Assembly (NCBI RefSeq): GCF_050410795.1
Contig: NZ_CP191258.1
Span: forward strand, 3,472,001 to 3,536,000
Source: Fontivita pretiosa
GTDB taxonomy: Bacteria; Planctomycetota; Phycisphaerae; Tepidisphaerales; Tepidisphaeraceae
Direction: 5' to 3'
DNA: 64,000 nt
The notes beneath the pieces are model-generated. The model was not told where the DNA came from, did not search any database, and saw nothing but the letters and a program-made list of their open reading frames with translations. Below are positions 54,138-61,925 of this stretch, piece after piece (the first letter of the stretch is position 1; each line of letters starts with the position of its first letter). A program made the position numbers and the translations under genes.

Positions 54138-54210
54138 GAGCCCGTAGCTCAGCAGGCAGAGCAACGGACTTTTAATCCGTAGGTCGTGGGTTCGAATCCC
54201 ACCGGGCTCA
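54138..54210 (+). tRNA. tRNA-Lys(TTT)
   Basis: 73 nt. Acceptor GAGCCCG/CGGGCTC with discriminator A; D-arm GCTCAGCAGGCAGAGC; anticodon stem CGGAC/ATCCG region with loop containing TTT; T-arm GTGGG-TTCGAAT-CCCAC. CCA is not encoded. Confidence 0.96.
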
Positions 54211-54390
54211 TCTGCAACGCCTCACAGGATCCGCTCGTGTCGGTCCGCACGCGCCGCCGTCGGTTAGGATTTGCGGCGTGAGGCACGTGTGGGCAAGCGC
54301 CGTTCGACCCCGGGCCCGGCAGTCTTGACAGCCGCGCGGGCGCGCCTATCATGAAATTTGCAGAGCAGATACGTGAATTGCATTCGCGCC

Positions 54391-54473
54391 GCGGCCGTGG
54401 CGGAATTGGCAGACGCGCTAGATTCAGGTTCTAGTGGGTAACACCCGTGGAGGTTCGACTCCTCTCGGCCGCA
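54391..54473 (+). tRNA. tRNA-Leu(CAG)
   Basis: 83 nt. Acceptor GCGGCCG/CGGCCGC with discriminator A; D-arm as in the other tRNA-Leu; anticodon stem CTAGA/TCTAG with loop TTCAGGT (anticodon CAG); variable arm TGGGTAACACCCG; T-arm GGAGG-TTCGACT-CCTCT. CCA is not encoded. Confidence 0.95.
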
Positions 54474-54483
54474 TAAGACCTTT

Positions 54484-54515
54484 GGCCCGGGAAACGCCGG
54501 TTTTCCGGGCCTTTT
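54484..54515 (+). terminator. Intrinsic terminator after tRNA-Leu(CAG)
   Basis: Stem GGCCCGGGAAA with TTTTCCGGGCC around a CGCCGG loop (54484-54511), then TTTT. It lies 10 nt past the tRNA 3' end. Confidence 0.85.
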
Positions 54516-54613
54516 GTCTATGTATGTCGCGCTGCGCGGGTGCAGGCGGCTGATTGCCCGGCCGCCAGCATCGAGTCTGGTTCGCCACATCAGATACCCT
54601 GAAGCAGGCGTCG

Positions 54614-55195
54614 ATGATCGATCCCGCATCCATATCGGCGTACATCCTTGCCGGCGGGCGGAGCAGTCGCTTCGGCTCGGACAAGGCCCGGGCGATCGTC
54701 AACGGTCAGCCGCTGATCGTGCGAGTGGCCGACGGCCTGCGGACGATGTTCCGTCCGGTGCGGGCGGTGGCGCGGCGGGCCGGAGAATATGACGATCTGG
54801 GCATTGCGACGATCGCCGATCTGAAGCCGGATTGCGGGCCGCTGTCCGGGCTGCACGCGGCGCTGCATCATGCCGACACGCCGTGGATTCTGCTCGCCTC
54901 ATGCGATTGGGTTGTTCTGGAACCGAAATGGCTGGCGGCGCTGCTGCGCGCGACCGACGCCGACGCTGATGCGGTGGCCTACCGGCATGCATACTGGGAG
55001 CCGCTGTTGGCGCTGTACGCCCGATCGGCTTTACCGGTTGTGGAATCCCACCTGCAATCGGGCAGGCTGGCCATGCAGCAGTTGCTCGACGCCCTCAGGA
55101 CAGTAGCCCTGCCGCTGCCCACGGATTGGCCGGCCAACGCCCAGGTCAACACACCCGAAGAACTGCAAGCGTATCTTTCGCAACAGCGGCGATGA
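54614..55195 (+). CDS. mobA: Molybdenum cofactor guanylyltransferase
   Basis: 193 residues. Transfers GMP to molybdopterin to make MGD for bacterial molybdoenzymes. The signature ILAGGRSSRFGSDKA is at about residue 11, followed by IADLKPDCGPLSGLHAAL and SCDWVVLEP (the Asp that binds metal). ATG 54614 (MIDPASI) is used because upstream frame codons enter the tRNA terminator region. A putative small ORF overlaps its stop by 4 nt, and a hydrogenase maturation protease gene follows. Confidence 0.88.
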   Translation: MIDPASISAYILAGGRSSRFGSDKARAIVNGQPLIVRVADGLRTMFRPVRAVARRAGEYDDLGIATIADLKPDCGPLSGLHAALHHADTPWILLASCDWVVLEPKWLAALLRATDADADAVAYRHAYWEPLLALYARSALPVVESHLQSGRLAMQQLLDALRTVALPLPTDWPANAQVNTPEELQAYLSQQRR

Positions 55196-55326
55196 TGCCG
55201 GCGGCCCCTTGTGTCAAATGCGGACTTGCAGAGAAATTCACAGGACTGTATGCTCTTTTGTTTTGGGAAACCGGGCTTGGTGGGGTTGTTCTAGGCCGAC
55301 CCTCGCACATGTCGCCGCTGAATTGA
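55192..55326 (+). CDS. Possible small CxxC protein
   Basis: 44 residues starting with an ATGA overlap of the mobA stop (MMPAAPCVKCGLAEKFTGLY). One CVKC pair and a hydrophobic middle (ALLFWETGLGGVVLG). The coupling position argues for translation; there is no homology I recognise, and a chance frame is possible. Confidence 0.3.
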   Translation: MMPAAPCVKCGLAEKFTGLYALLFWETGLGGVVLGRPSHMSPLN

Positions 55327-55345
55327 CCTCGGGAGTGTCGCATTG

Positions 55346-55900
55346 ATGAACTCGAAGATTGCTCCGATTCTGGTGGTGGCCTGCGGGAACGTCATGGCTG
55401 GAGATGACGCGTTCGGCGCGCAGGTGCTGCGCGCGCTCGAGCGGCATCCGATGAGCGGGGTGGAGCTGCTGGATCTGTCAACGGATCCGAGCGTGCTGCT
55501 GAACCACCTGGGATCGCGAAGCGCGTTGATTGTGGTGGATGCGGCGCGGGTTGACGATTTGCCCACCGGAACCCTCATCGAGTGCGACTGGGACTCGCCG
55601 CAGAGGACGCGACTGGCCGTGGGGCAATCCTGTGGCAGCACGCACGGGCTGGGCCTGGCGGATCACATCGAAATGGCCCGCAGGCTTGGCATGCTGCCGC
55701 CAGTGGTCAAGCTGATCGCCCTGAGTATCACCGAAGCGGAAGTGGGACAGGCGCAGTCGCGGAAGCTGCTGAGGCAGATCCGCGCCGCGGCGCGGCGGGT
55801 GCGGAACCTGGCGGCGAGCCTGGCCGCGTCCAAACCCGGCGCCGGGCAGGGCGCAACGACGCCGCAGAACTCCAATGCCCGCGGCAGGTCTGCCGGGTGA
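55346..55900 (+). CDS. Hydrogenase maturation protease (HupD/HyaD-like)
   Basis: 184 residues. Endopeptidase that removes the C-terminal tail of the NiFe-hydrogenase large subunit once nickel is in place. VACGNVMAGDDAFGAQVLRA carries the first nickel-sensing Asp; STDPSVLLNHL, VVDAARVDD and the His in GSTHGLGLADH follow the family pattern. ATG 55346 is preferred over the TTG before it; GGGAG lies 11 nt upstream. The Ala/Gly-rich C-terminus is an extension. Implies a NiFe hydrogenase elsewhere in the genome. Confidence 0.83.
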   Translation: MNSKIAPILVVACGNVMAGDDAFGAQVLRALERHPMSGVELLDLSTDPSVLLNHLGSRSALIVVDAARVDDLPTGTLIECDWDSPQRTRLAVGQSCGSTHGLGLADHIEMARRLGMLPPVVKLIALSITEAEVGQAQSRKLLRQIRAAARRVRNLAASLAASKPGAGQGATTPQNSNARGRSAG

Positions 55901-56013
55901 ATCCCCAGCACCACCGCCGCAGTTCGGCATCACTGGCCATTGAGTCAGCAATGCCCGCCCAATCCGATCCGGCCCAATCGCAGCCGATCAGGATCCCGTC
56001 TGTGGATTGGTGC

Positions 56014-56706
56014 TCAGGAGATGGCTGATTCGGTGCTCTCACCTGTGGCTGGGGGCTCGTCTTCGCCCAGCGACTGGCGAATGCCGCGGTTGCTCTTGAC
56101 CTGGATAACCAGCAGAATGATCAACGCCACCAGCGGGGCGGCGACGAACCGCGTCCACTTGAGAAACGCCACCAGCAGCGGCTCGTTGGGAAACTTGGCG
56201 CCGACCTGCGGATCGGCCAGCTCCTGAAAGGTGTACAGCACACCGGGGATCTTGAACGTGGCGCGGTCGGGGGTGAGATTCACGTTGTTCAGGAAGGATT
56301 GCCAGGGGAACAGCAGCACCACCAGCACCAGTGCCCAGATGTAGGCGCTGGTGAGGCGTCCGACGCCGATGAGCCGCCCGACCAGCATGATGTTCACGAT
56401 CAGCAGCAGGACCAGGCTCAACACGATCGAAAGGGTCACGCCGCCAAAGGTCGTGAGTCCGACCGCGTAGTGCAGCGCCAGCCGCCAGTCGATGCCGCCG
56501 GCCGGCTGGGTCGCGGCCTCTGGCGGCGGATTCAACACCAGCACGTCATAACGCACCAGAAAAAACAGCACGAGCTGCGCGATGATCAGCAGCAACAGGA
56601 CGATGGCCAGTACATTCTTGGCTCGCCGCGCCGACATCAGAGCGTCGGCGTAATCGGCGGCGGTGGCGATTGCGGTGTCTTGCCTCATGCTCATTCCCGC
56701 GCTCAT
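56014..56706 (-). CDS. Four-helix membrane protein of unknown function
   Basis: 230 residues. Hydrophobic helices at about 27-48, 75-105, 118-140 and 185-205 (VLAIVLLLLIIAQLVLFFL is the first), a periplasmic-type loop with LYTFQELADPQVGAKFPNEP, and an acidic Ser/Thr C-terminus. No family is recognised. ATG 56706 (MSAGMSMRQD) is used; ATG 56694 is an alternative. Confidence 0.65.
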   Translation of the reverse strand: MSAGMSMRQDTAIATAADYADALMSARRAKNVLAIVLLLLIIAQLVLFFLVRYDVLVLNPPPEAATQPAGGIDWRLALHYAVGLTTFGGVTLSIVLSLVLLLIVNIMLVGRLIGVGRLTSAYIWALVLVVLLFPWQSFLNNVNLTPDRATFKIPGVLYTFQELADPQVGAKFPNEPLLVAFLKWTRFVAAPLVALIILLVIQVKSNRGIRQSLGEDEPPATGESTESAIS

Positions 56707-56912
56707 GGGATCCCATGCCTTTCCGAGGCTCCGGCCGCACCGGCGTGCCGGCGCCCGACCAGAGTTGTGCCGGCGAATTGCAGACTTCTTGTTATCGCAA
56801 AACCGCGCGAATCGCAAACGTCAGCAGCGCGTCGCGACACCGCCGAAAAAAGGGGTCGCGCCGAAAAAAGGGGTCGGGAGTCTTTGTCTGGCCGCGGAAA
56901 AGACTCCCGACC

Positions 56913-57975
56913 GGCTCAGTCTCGACCCTCTCCAAGTTCGGCGCATGTTCGGTAGCGCCACGCCGATGCAGTGGGTACAAGCTGCGGGATGGAAACATCT
57001 CGATCACCATGGAAGGTCCTGCGGCAGGCCCATGAACTGGCCCTCCGCGTCTGGCCGGCCTACTCCTGCGACTGCAGCCGCCACGACTTCACGCTCCCGC
57101 AACTCTTCGCCTGCCTCGTTCTGCGCGAGCAGCTCAAGCTCAGCTATCGCAGGGCCGAGCAACTGCTGCGCGACTCGCCGCAGTGGCTGGCCGACCTCGG
57201 CATGTCCCGCGCCCCGGATCACAACACCCTCTGGCGGGCCTTCGGCACGCTTCTCAAGACCCGGCGCGTCAACCGCATGCTCGACCTCCTGGCCCAGCTT
57301 GCCGCCAAGGCCAAACTGCTGCGTAAGCTCGACTCGAGCAAGCCGCTGACCCTCGACAGCACCTGCTACGAGGCGCGTCACCGCTCACGCCATTACGACC
57401 GCGTCTGCCGCAAGATGCTCCTGCGCGATGGCGGCAAATACACCGAAAAAACCGATGCAGACGAGGTCAATCGCTCACGCTCGCGCCGGGCCCGGCAGAT
57501 GCCGAAGCTGGCCCTGGCGGTGGCCTCGGCCTGTCACCTCATCCTGGCGGCGCGGGTTCATATCGGCTGCGGGTCCGATGCGCCGGACTTCGCGCCGCTG
57601 TTGTACCATGCGTGGCGGCGGGCCAATGTGAACGTCGTCGTCGCCGACGCTGGATACGACTCAGAGGCCAACCACCGCAGCGCCCGCCTGGACATGGGTG
57701 TGCGCTCGGTGATTCCCACGGGCATCGGGCGGCCGTCGAGCAAGCCGCCCGGCGGTCGATATCGCCGGCTGATGAAGCAGCGGTTTGCCCGCAAGGCGGA
57801 CCGGCGAACCTACGGCCAGCGAGCGCAGAGCGAGACGGTCAACAGCATGATGAAGCGGAACTTTGGCGATGCCCTGCGTTCCGTGCAACGCCGCCGTCGC
57901 CGGCAGGAGATGCTCTTGCGGACCCTGACGCACGACATCATGATCTACGCCAATTATGAGGGTCGAGACTGAGCC
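56913..57975 (+). mobile_element. IS element with 18-bp terminal inverted repeats
   Basis: Terminal repeats GGCTCAGTCTCGACCCTC (56913-56930) and its exact complement (57958-57975). It is flanked by the 10-bp direct repeat ACTCCCGACC (56903-56912 and 57976-57985). Length 1063 bp, one DDE transposase gene. Complete and probably functional. Confidence 0.88.
56971..57972 (+). CDS. IS4/IS5-type DDE transposase
   Basis: 333 residues from GTG 56971, or 327 from ATG 56989. N-terminal region TLPQLFACLVLREQLKLSYR and SRAPDHNTLWRAF as in IS5-like enzymes; catalytic Asp in PLTLDSTCYE (about 130), Asp in VVADAGYDSEANH (about 225) and the Y-x2-R-x3-E-type motif TYGQRAQSETVNS (Glu about 288). The stop lies inside the right terminal repeat. 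The 10-bp target duplication is more like IS4-group behaviour; the subgroup is undetermined. Confidence 0.88.
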   Translation: MGTSCGMETSRSPWKVLRQAHELALRVWPAYSCDCSRHDFTLPQLFACLVLREQLKLSYRRAEQLLRDSPQWLADLGMSRAPDHNTLWRAFGTLLKTRRVNRMLDLLAQLAAKAKLLRKLDSSKPLTLDSTCYEARHRSRHYDRVCRKMLLRDGGKYTEKTDADEVNRSRSRRARQMPKLALAVASACHLILAARVHIGCGSDAPDFAPLLYHAWRRANVNVVVADAGYDSEANHRSARLDMGVRSVIPTGIGRPSSKPPGGRYRRLMKQRFARKADRRTYGQRAQSETVNSMMKRNFGDALRSVQRRRRRQEMLLRTLTHDIMIYANYEGRD

Positions 57976-58010
57976 ACTCCCGACCCCTTTTTCAGCCCCC
58001 GACCCCTTTT

Positions 58011-59558
58011 TCAGCCGGGCACGAACTGGAAGGCGAACAGCCTGGTGCCGCGCATCTCGAAACGCAGGCGAATCGGTTGTCCCGCCAGACCCGAAACGTC
58101 CGCACCCGAACGCCACCTGACTTCCCGGCTCAGGTAGTCGCCGTTGATGATGTAACAGTCCTGAACCGAGAAGCCGGGGATCGGCGAGCCGTCGGCCCGG
58201 AGGATGCCCACGCGACCCTCGCCGGTGGCGCCGGTTGCCAGATTCAGGTGCAGCCGGTCGCCCGCGAACACGAATGGCTCTGTGGTGATCACCCCGCCCG
58301 TGTAGTCGAACTCGGCGGCGACGAAACGGTCGGCCGGCTGATGCATCAGGACAAACCCGTCCCACTCGTGGCTCGGGGATTGAACGAATTCTCTCCCGCC
58401 GTGACCGCTGCGCCGCAGGCTGGCGTATTGGAGGATCTTGTCGTCGCGGCGGAACATCCCGCGCAGCACCCACGGCCAGCCGCAGTACGAGTCGCCGTAC
58501 CAGCCCTGCTTCAGATACGCCGGACGCGGATAGCGCTTCCAGTTGATGCCATCACGGCTGACGCACAATTGCACTTCGCCCACGCCGACGTTTCCGCCTC
58601 GCCCGTCGATCGAGAGATGTACCCGCTCGTTCTTGTAATGGTAGTAGATTGTCGGAAACGCCAGGTACACCCTGTACGCCCAGGGATAAAGGAACACCTG
58701 GCTGCCGTATACGTCGGTCTCCTCGGGGTCGCGATCGTCGGTGCTCAGCACCGTCGGCAGCTCCGTGGTTACGTACGGCATCTCATGGTCGTGCCAGAAC
58801 GGGTTGGGCGACGGCGTGTACGGCCAGGGCTTCAGCGGGTCGTCGGTTTCGGCCCGCACGACCTTGCGTCCCCGGGATTTGGGCACATCGCCGTGGTTGC
58901 CACGCATGTAGCATACGTACTTGTTGTGGTTGGGATCCCAAAAGAAGACGGCCTGCGAATCGGCATTGAAAGGCAGAAGCTGCACCTCATTTTTCACCCA
59001 GCGAATCCCGTCGGGCGATGTGTACAGCACCATCCCCTCCGCCGTTGGTGTGCCGGGCTTGTCATCGCCTATTTGACAGGTGAAGTACTTGTACCGCCTG
59101 GCGGAATCGGGGTCGTGCTCGTCGTAATAGGCGCTGCCCGTGCCCGTGCCCCAAATGACGATGTTATTCTCCCGGGAGCCTCGGAACTCATACAGCCCGA
59201 GCTTGGGCTTTTCCCACGCGACTCCGTCGGTCGAGATCGCCAGGCACACGAACGCCACGCCGTCGCGCGTCGAAAGGTAATACATCTTGTAGCCGCCGGG
59301 ATCCTCGATGACTGACGAGTACTCTCCGGGGTTCTCCCAGGGGAACTCGTCCTTGAGCACCGGCTTGATCGGCGTCGGGGGATGTACCTGGAAGCTCACA
59401 CCCTTGACCTCCGCCAGCATCATCTCGTCGATGAACATGTGTCGCTGCCCGCCAAGCTGAACCGGGGCAGTCGTGGGTTGTGCTGAAAACACATGCTGGG
59501 GGCAGATCAGGCAGAGAAACGCGATGCACAGCAGGCGGCTGATTTGACGGAAATTCAC
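58011..59558 (-). CDS. Secreted beta-propeller glycosidase-like protein (GH32/43-like)
   Basis: 515 residues. The signal peptide includes RLLCIAFLCLICPQ, cut near VFSAQ. Repeated blades have the YTSPDGIRWVKNE and ISTDGVAWEKPKLGLYEF pattern of five-bladed propeller glycosidases and related planctomycete proteins; DEFPWENPGEYSSVIEDPGG suggests an active-site face. The C-terminus is a beta-sandwich (LNLATGATGEGRVGILRADG). The second GTG at 59558 is the start, 6 nt after GGAGG; the frame continues open into rho but has no separate support. The substrate is unknown. Confidence 0.72.
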   Translation of the reverse strand: MNFRQISRLLCIAFLCLICPQHVFSAQPTTAPVQLGGQRHMFIDEMMLAEVKGVSFQVHPPTPIKPVLKDEFPWENPGEYSSVIEDPGGYKMYYLSTRDGVAFVCLAISTDGVAWEKPKLGLYEFRGSRENNIVIWGTGTGSAYYDEHDPDSARRYKYFTCQIGDDKPGTPTAEGMVLYTSPDGIRWVKNEVQLLPFNADSQAVFFWDPNHNKYVCYMRGNHGDVPKSRGRKVVRAETDDPLKPWPYTPSPNPFWHDHEMPYVTTELPTVLSTDDRDPEETDVYGSQVFLYPWAYRVYLAFPTIYYHYKNERVHLSIDGRGGNVGVGEVQLCVSRDGINWKRYPRPAYLKQGWYGDSYCGWPWVLRGMFRRDDKILQYASLRRSGHGGREFVQSPSHEWDGFVLMHQPADRFVAAEFDYTGGVITTEPFVFAGDRLHLNLATGATGEGRVGILRADGSPIPGFSVQDCYIINGDYLSREVRWRSGADVSGLAGQPIRLRFEMRGTRLFAFQFVPG

Positions 59559-59635
59559 CACGGGCCTCCTCCCGACGAAAGTCGCGCGGCGATCGTACGA
59601 CGGCTCTGCCGTGGCTGCAAACTGGCCCGTCCCGA

Positions 59636-60730
59636 TTAGACCCGCATCGAGTTGAACAGGCTCTGGTTGGTCTTGTGCTTCTGGAGTGCTTCCAGCAGCG
59701 CCTTCATGGCCTGGGCGGGGGGCATGTTGATCAGGTGCCTGCGGACGGCGCGGGCCGCGGCCAGCGTCTTCTCGTCCATGAGCTTCTCTTCCTTGCGCGT
59801 GCCGCTCTGGGCGATGTTCAGCGCCGGAAAGATCCGCATGTTGGCCAGGTTGCGGTCCAGCGTCAGCTCCATGTTGCCGGTGCCCTTGAACTCCTCGAAG
59901 ATGACCTGATCCATGCGGCTGCCGGTGTCGATCAGGCAGGTGGCCAGGATGGTCAGGCTGCCGCCTTCTTCCAGTTTTCTGGCCGCTCCAAACAGTCGCT
60001 TGGGGATCTCCAGGGCGCGTGCGTCGATGCCGCCGGACATGGTCCGCCCGCTGCCTGGCCCGCCGACGTTGAAGCTCCGCCCCAGCCTGGTCAGCGAATC
60101 CAGCAAAACCACGATGTCCGCGCCGAACTCCACCTGTCGCTTGCACCGCTCGATTACGAGCTGCGCCAGGTCCAGGTGCTTTTCGACGGTGTTGTCGTTG
60201 CTCGAAGCGTAGACCGTGCCCGGAACGTTGCGGCGCATGTCGGTGACTTCCTCGGGCCGCTCGTCGATCAGCAGCAGAACAAGCTGCACGTGCGGATAGT
60301 TGGCATGAATGGCGCGGGCGATGTTCTGAAGCAGAATCGTCTTGCCGCTGCGCGGCGGGGCGACGATCAGCCCGCGCTGCCCGAAGCCCACCGGCGTGAG
60401 GATGTCCATTACCCGCGTGGTCAGCTCCGCCGGATCGTGCTCCAGCTTGATCATCGGGGCCGGATCCAGCGCCGTGCCCTCGTAGAGGTGAGCCTTGGCG
60501 ACGTATTCGTCTGGCGTTCGGCCCTCGATGGCCTGTACGCGCGCCAGCGCCCGCCCGCGCTGTTCGCCTCGCAGCAGCAGCCCGGGGCGAAGCTGAAGCT
60601 GTTTGATGGTGTTTCGCGGCACGACGATGCCGCCCCGCAGCGGGCGCAGCGGTTGCGCCGGATCGCGCAGTTGTCCGTCGCGCCGTTCATCGGCGATATG
60701 CAAAATGCCTTCCAGAGTTGTATCACTCAT
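59636..60730 (-). CDS. rho: Transcription termination factor Rho
   Basis: 364 residues. RNA-dependent hexameric helicase. The N-terminal OB fold is short; the motor has Walker A VAPPRSGKTILLQNIA, LIDERPEEVTDM, VVLLDSLTRLGR (Walker B) and the Q/R-loop region GGIDARALEIPKRLF. It lacks the N-terminal helical bundle and part of the primary site, so it is about 55 residues shorter than the E. coli protein. ATG 60730 (MSDTTLEG) is used. Confidence 0.95.
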   Translation of the reverse strand: MSDTTLEGILHIADERRDGQLRDPAQPLRPLRGGIVVPRNTIKQLQLRPGLLLRGEQRGRALARVQAIEGRTPDEYVAKAHLYEGTALDPAPMIKLEHDPAELTTRVMDILTPVGFGQRGLIVAPPRSGKTILLQNIARAIHANYPHVQLVLLLIDERPEEVTDMRRNVPGTVYASSNDNTVEKHLDLAQLVIERCKRQVEFGADIVVLLDSLTRLGRSFNVGGPGSGRTMSGGIDARALEIPKRLFGAARKLEEGGSLTILATCLIDTGSRMDQVIFEEFKGTGNMELTLDRNLANMRIFPALNIAQSGTRKEEKLMDEKTLAAARAVRRHLINMPPAQAMKALLEALQKHKTNQSLFNSMRV

Positions 60731-61012
60731 CCGTGCGCATCCATTTGAAGGGTGCTGCAACCGGTACCGGACCGGTGTGATCCCGGGGCTTGATGACTTC
60801 TAACATACTACGGCCGCTGAACCTGCGCACGGGCCGGAACACAGCTCGCCGCTGCTCCGTCCCCGCAGCGAAAAGCGCCTGGCGTTGGCCCTGAGCCGGC
60901 GCCGGCTCCGCGCCGGGCTGGCGGACCATTGCCTGCTTCACGCATTGAAGTGCGACCCTCGCGGCCCCGGAGTAGAACCTATACTATAGCCGCATCTCAT
61001 CCGGAGTAAAAC

Positions 61013-61456
61013 ATGGATCTGGTTTCACGACTCACCCAGGACGTGCAGGCGGCGCTGAAGGCCGGGCAAAAGGACCGCCTCAACGTCCTGCGAATGCTCC
61101 TCAGCGACGCCAAATCCGCTGATCTGAAGAAGATGACCCCGGAACAGGCTGTCGCCGCCTATGCCAAAAAGCTCGCCAAGAGCATCGAGGAATATCAGAA
61201 CTACGGCAAAACCGCCGAGGCCGAACAGCTCAAGCGCGAGCTGGCGGTGGTCCAGGAATACCTGCCGCAAAAGGCCTCGCCCGAGGAAACGCAGCGCCTG
61301 ATCGAGCAGTTCCTGGCTCAGCATCCTTTCACCGCCCGGGACTTCGGCAAGGCGATGGGAGCGTTCATGAAGGCCTACGGCTCGCAGGTCGATGCCGCCA
61401 CCGCCAACCAGATCCTCAAACAGAAACTCAGCGGATCGAGTTCGATCAGCACGTGA
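61013..61456 (+). CDS. yqeY: GatB/YqeY-domain protein
   Basis: 147 residues. Helical protein with the YqeY layout: ALKAGQKDRLNVLRMLLSDA, YAKKLAKSIEEYQNYGKTAE, AVVQEYLPQKASPEE, FGKAMGAFMK and the GatB-tail-like end VDAATANQILKQKL. The domain is shared with the tRNA-binding tail of amidotransferase GatB; the cellular role is poorly defined. AGTAAAAC precedes ATG 61013 with GGAG nearby. Confidence 0.9.
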   Translation: MDLVSRLTQDVQAALKAGQKDRLNVLRMLLSDAKSADLKKMTPEQAVAAYAKKLAKSIEEYQNYGKTAEAEQLKRELAVVQEYLPQKASPEETQRLIEQFLAQHPFTARDFGKAMGAFMKAYGSQVDAATANQILKQKLSGSSSIST

Positions 61457-61458
61457 GG

Positions 61459-61512
61459 TAAAAAGGGGTCGGGAGCATTTTTCCAAGGTCCGGAAAATAC
61501 TCCCGACCCCTT
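61459..61512. repeat. GGGGTCGGGAG hairpin repeat
   Basis: Arms AAGGGGTCGGGAG (about 61463-61475) and CTCCCGACCCCTT (61500-61512), extended inward by TTTTTCC/GGAAAA. It begins 3 nt after the yqeY stop and is the same family as the hairpin interrupted by the IS at 56843-58016. Confidence 0.8.
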
Positions 61513-61733
61513 AGAATTTCCCTGCTGCCATGCGGGGTGGGCATCATCGCCCAGACGCGATTCCGCCGGTCGGCCTGGTGCACCACCAACCGCCGTATCG
61601 AGTGCAGCATCGGGACCATCGGCCGGATCATGATCGACCAAGTCAACGCCAGTCCCCCGGCCGCCCTTGCCGCGGTTCTGGACCTATCCGAATCCGTGGC
61701 GCCAAATCGGGGATGACTCAGGACCAAGGCTCA
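61513..61733. other. Intergenic region, no gene recognised
   Basis: 221 nt between the hairpin and the leader-RNA promoter. A + strand frame (RFRRSAWCTTNRRIECSIGT) reads somewhat like an inverted-repeat-flanked gene remnant but has no start, and I see no family. Confidence 0.4.
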
Positions 61734-61761
61734 TTGACTTCGGCCTTGGAGTCGATACTAT
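61734..61761 (+). promoter_or_regulatory. Promoter for the MATE leader RNA
   Basis: TTGACT (61734-61739) and TACTAT (61756-61761) with a 16-nt spacer; predicted start near 61768. Confidence 0.55.
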
Positions 61762-61767
61762 CTTGGA

Positions 61768-61908
61768 TCTGAACAGGACCTGACTGATGATTGCGATTGC
61801 TCCCAGAATCATTCGTTCGACGCACCGAACAGGCCGCGTCTAGGGGCAATCGCATCACGAGCGAGCGGAAAACAGAACCCTGAGGCGCCGGGCCTCAGGG
61901 TTTTTTGT
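61768..61908 (+). ncRNA. Structured leader RNA ending in a terminator upstream of a MATE gene
   Basis: About 140 nt. A long-range stem pairs TGCGATTGC (about 61790) with GCAATCGCA (about 61847), enclosing a GC-rich internal region. A terminator stem CCCTGAGGC/GCCTCAGGG (61880-61902) with TTTTTT (61903-61908) follows, 17 nt before the MATE start. The layout suits a riboswitch or attenuator; an independent small RNA is the alternative. No known class is recognised. Confidence 0.55.
61880..61908 (+). terminator. Intrinsic terminator in the MATE leader
   Basis: 9-bp stem CCCTGAGGC with GCCTCAGGG around a GCCGG loop, followed by six T. Strong by inspection. Confidence 0.9.
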
Positions 61909-61925
61909 TGGCCGGAGAGTCAGTC

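Larger units (their letters stand above)
56843..58016. repeat. Long hairpin repeat interrupted by an IS element
   Basis: Left arm 56843-56884, loop to 56898, right arm 56899-56912 plus 57986-58016. Removing 56913-57975 and one copy of ACTCCCGACC restores an almost perfect palindrome with nested AAAAAAGGGGTCGGGAGTC and its complement. A related hairpin lies at 61459-61512. The stop of the glycosidase-like gene (58011-58013) is inside the right arm. Confidence 0.8.

Noticed and set aside
58011..60146. A 711-codon frame joining the glycosidase-like gene to sequence inside rho
   Set aside because: The upstream part is a shadow frame of rho. The signal peptide and GGAGG place the true start at 59558.
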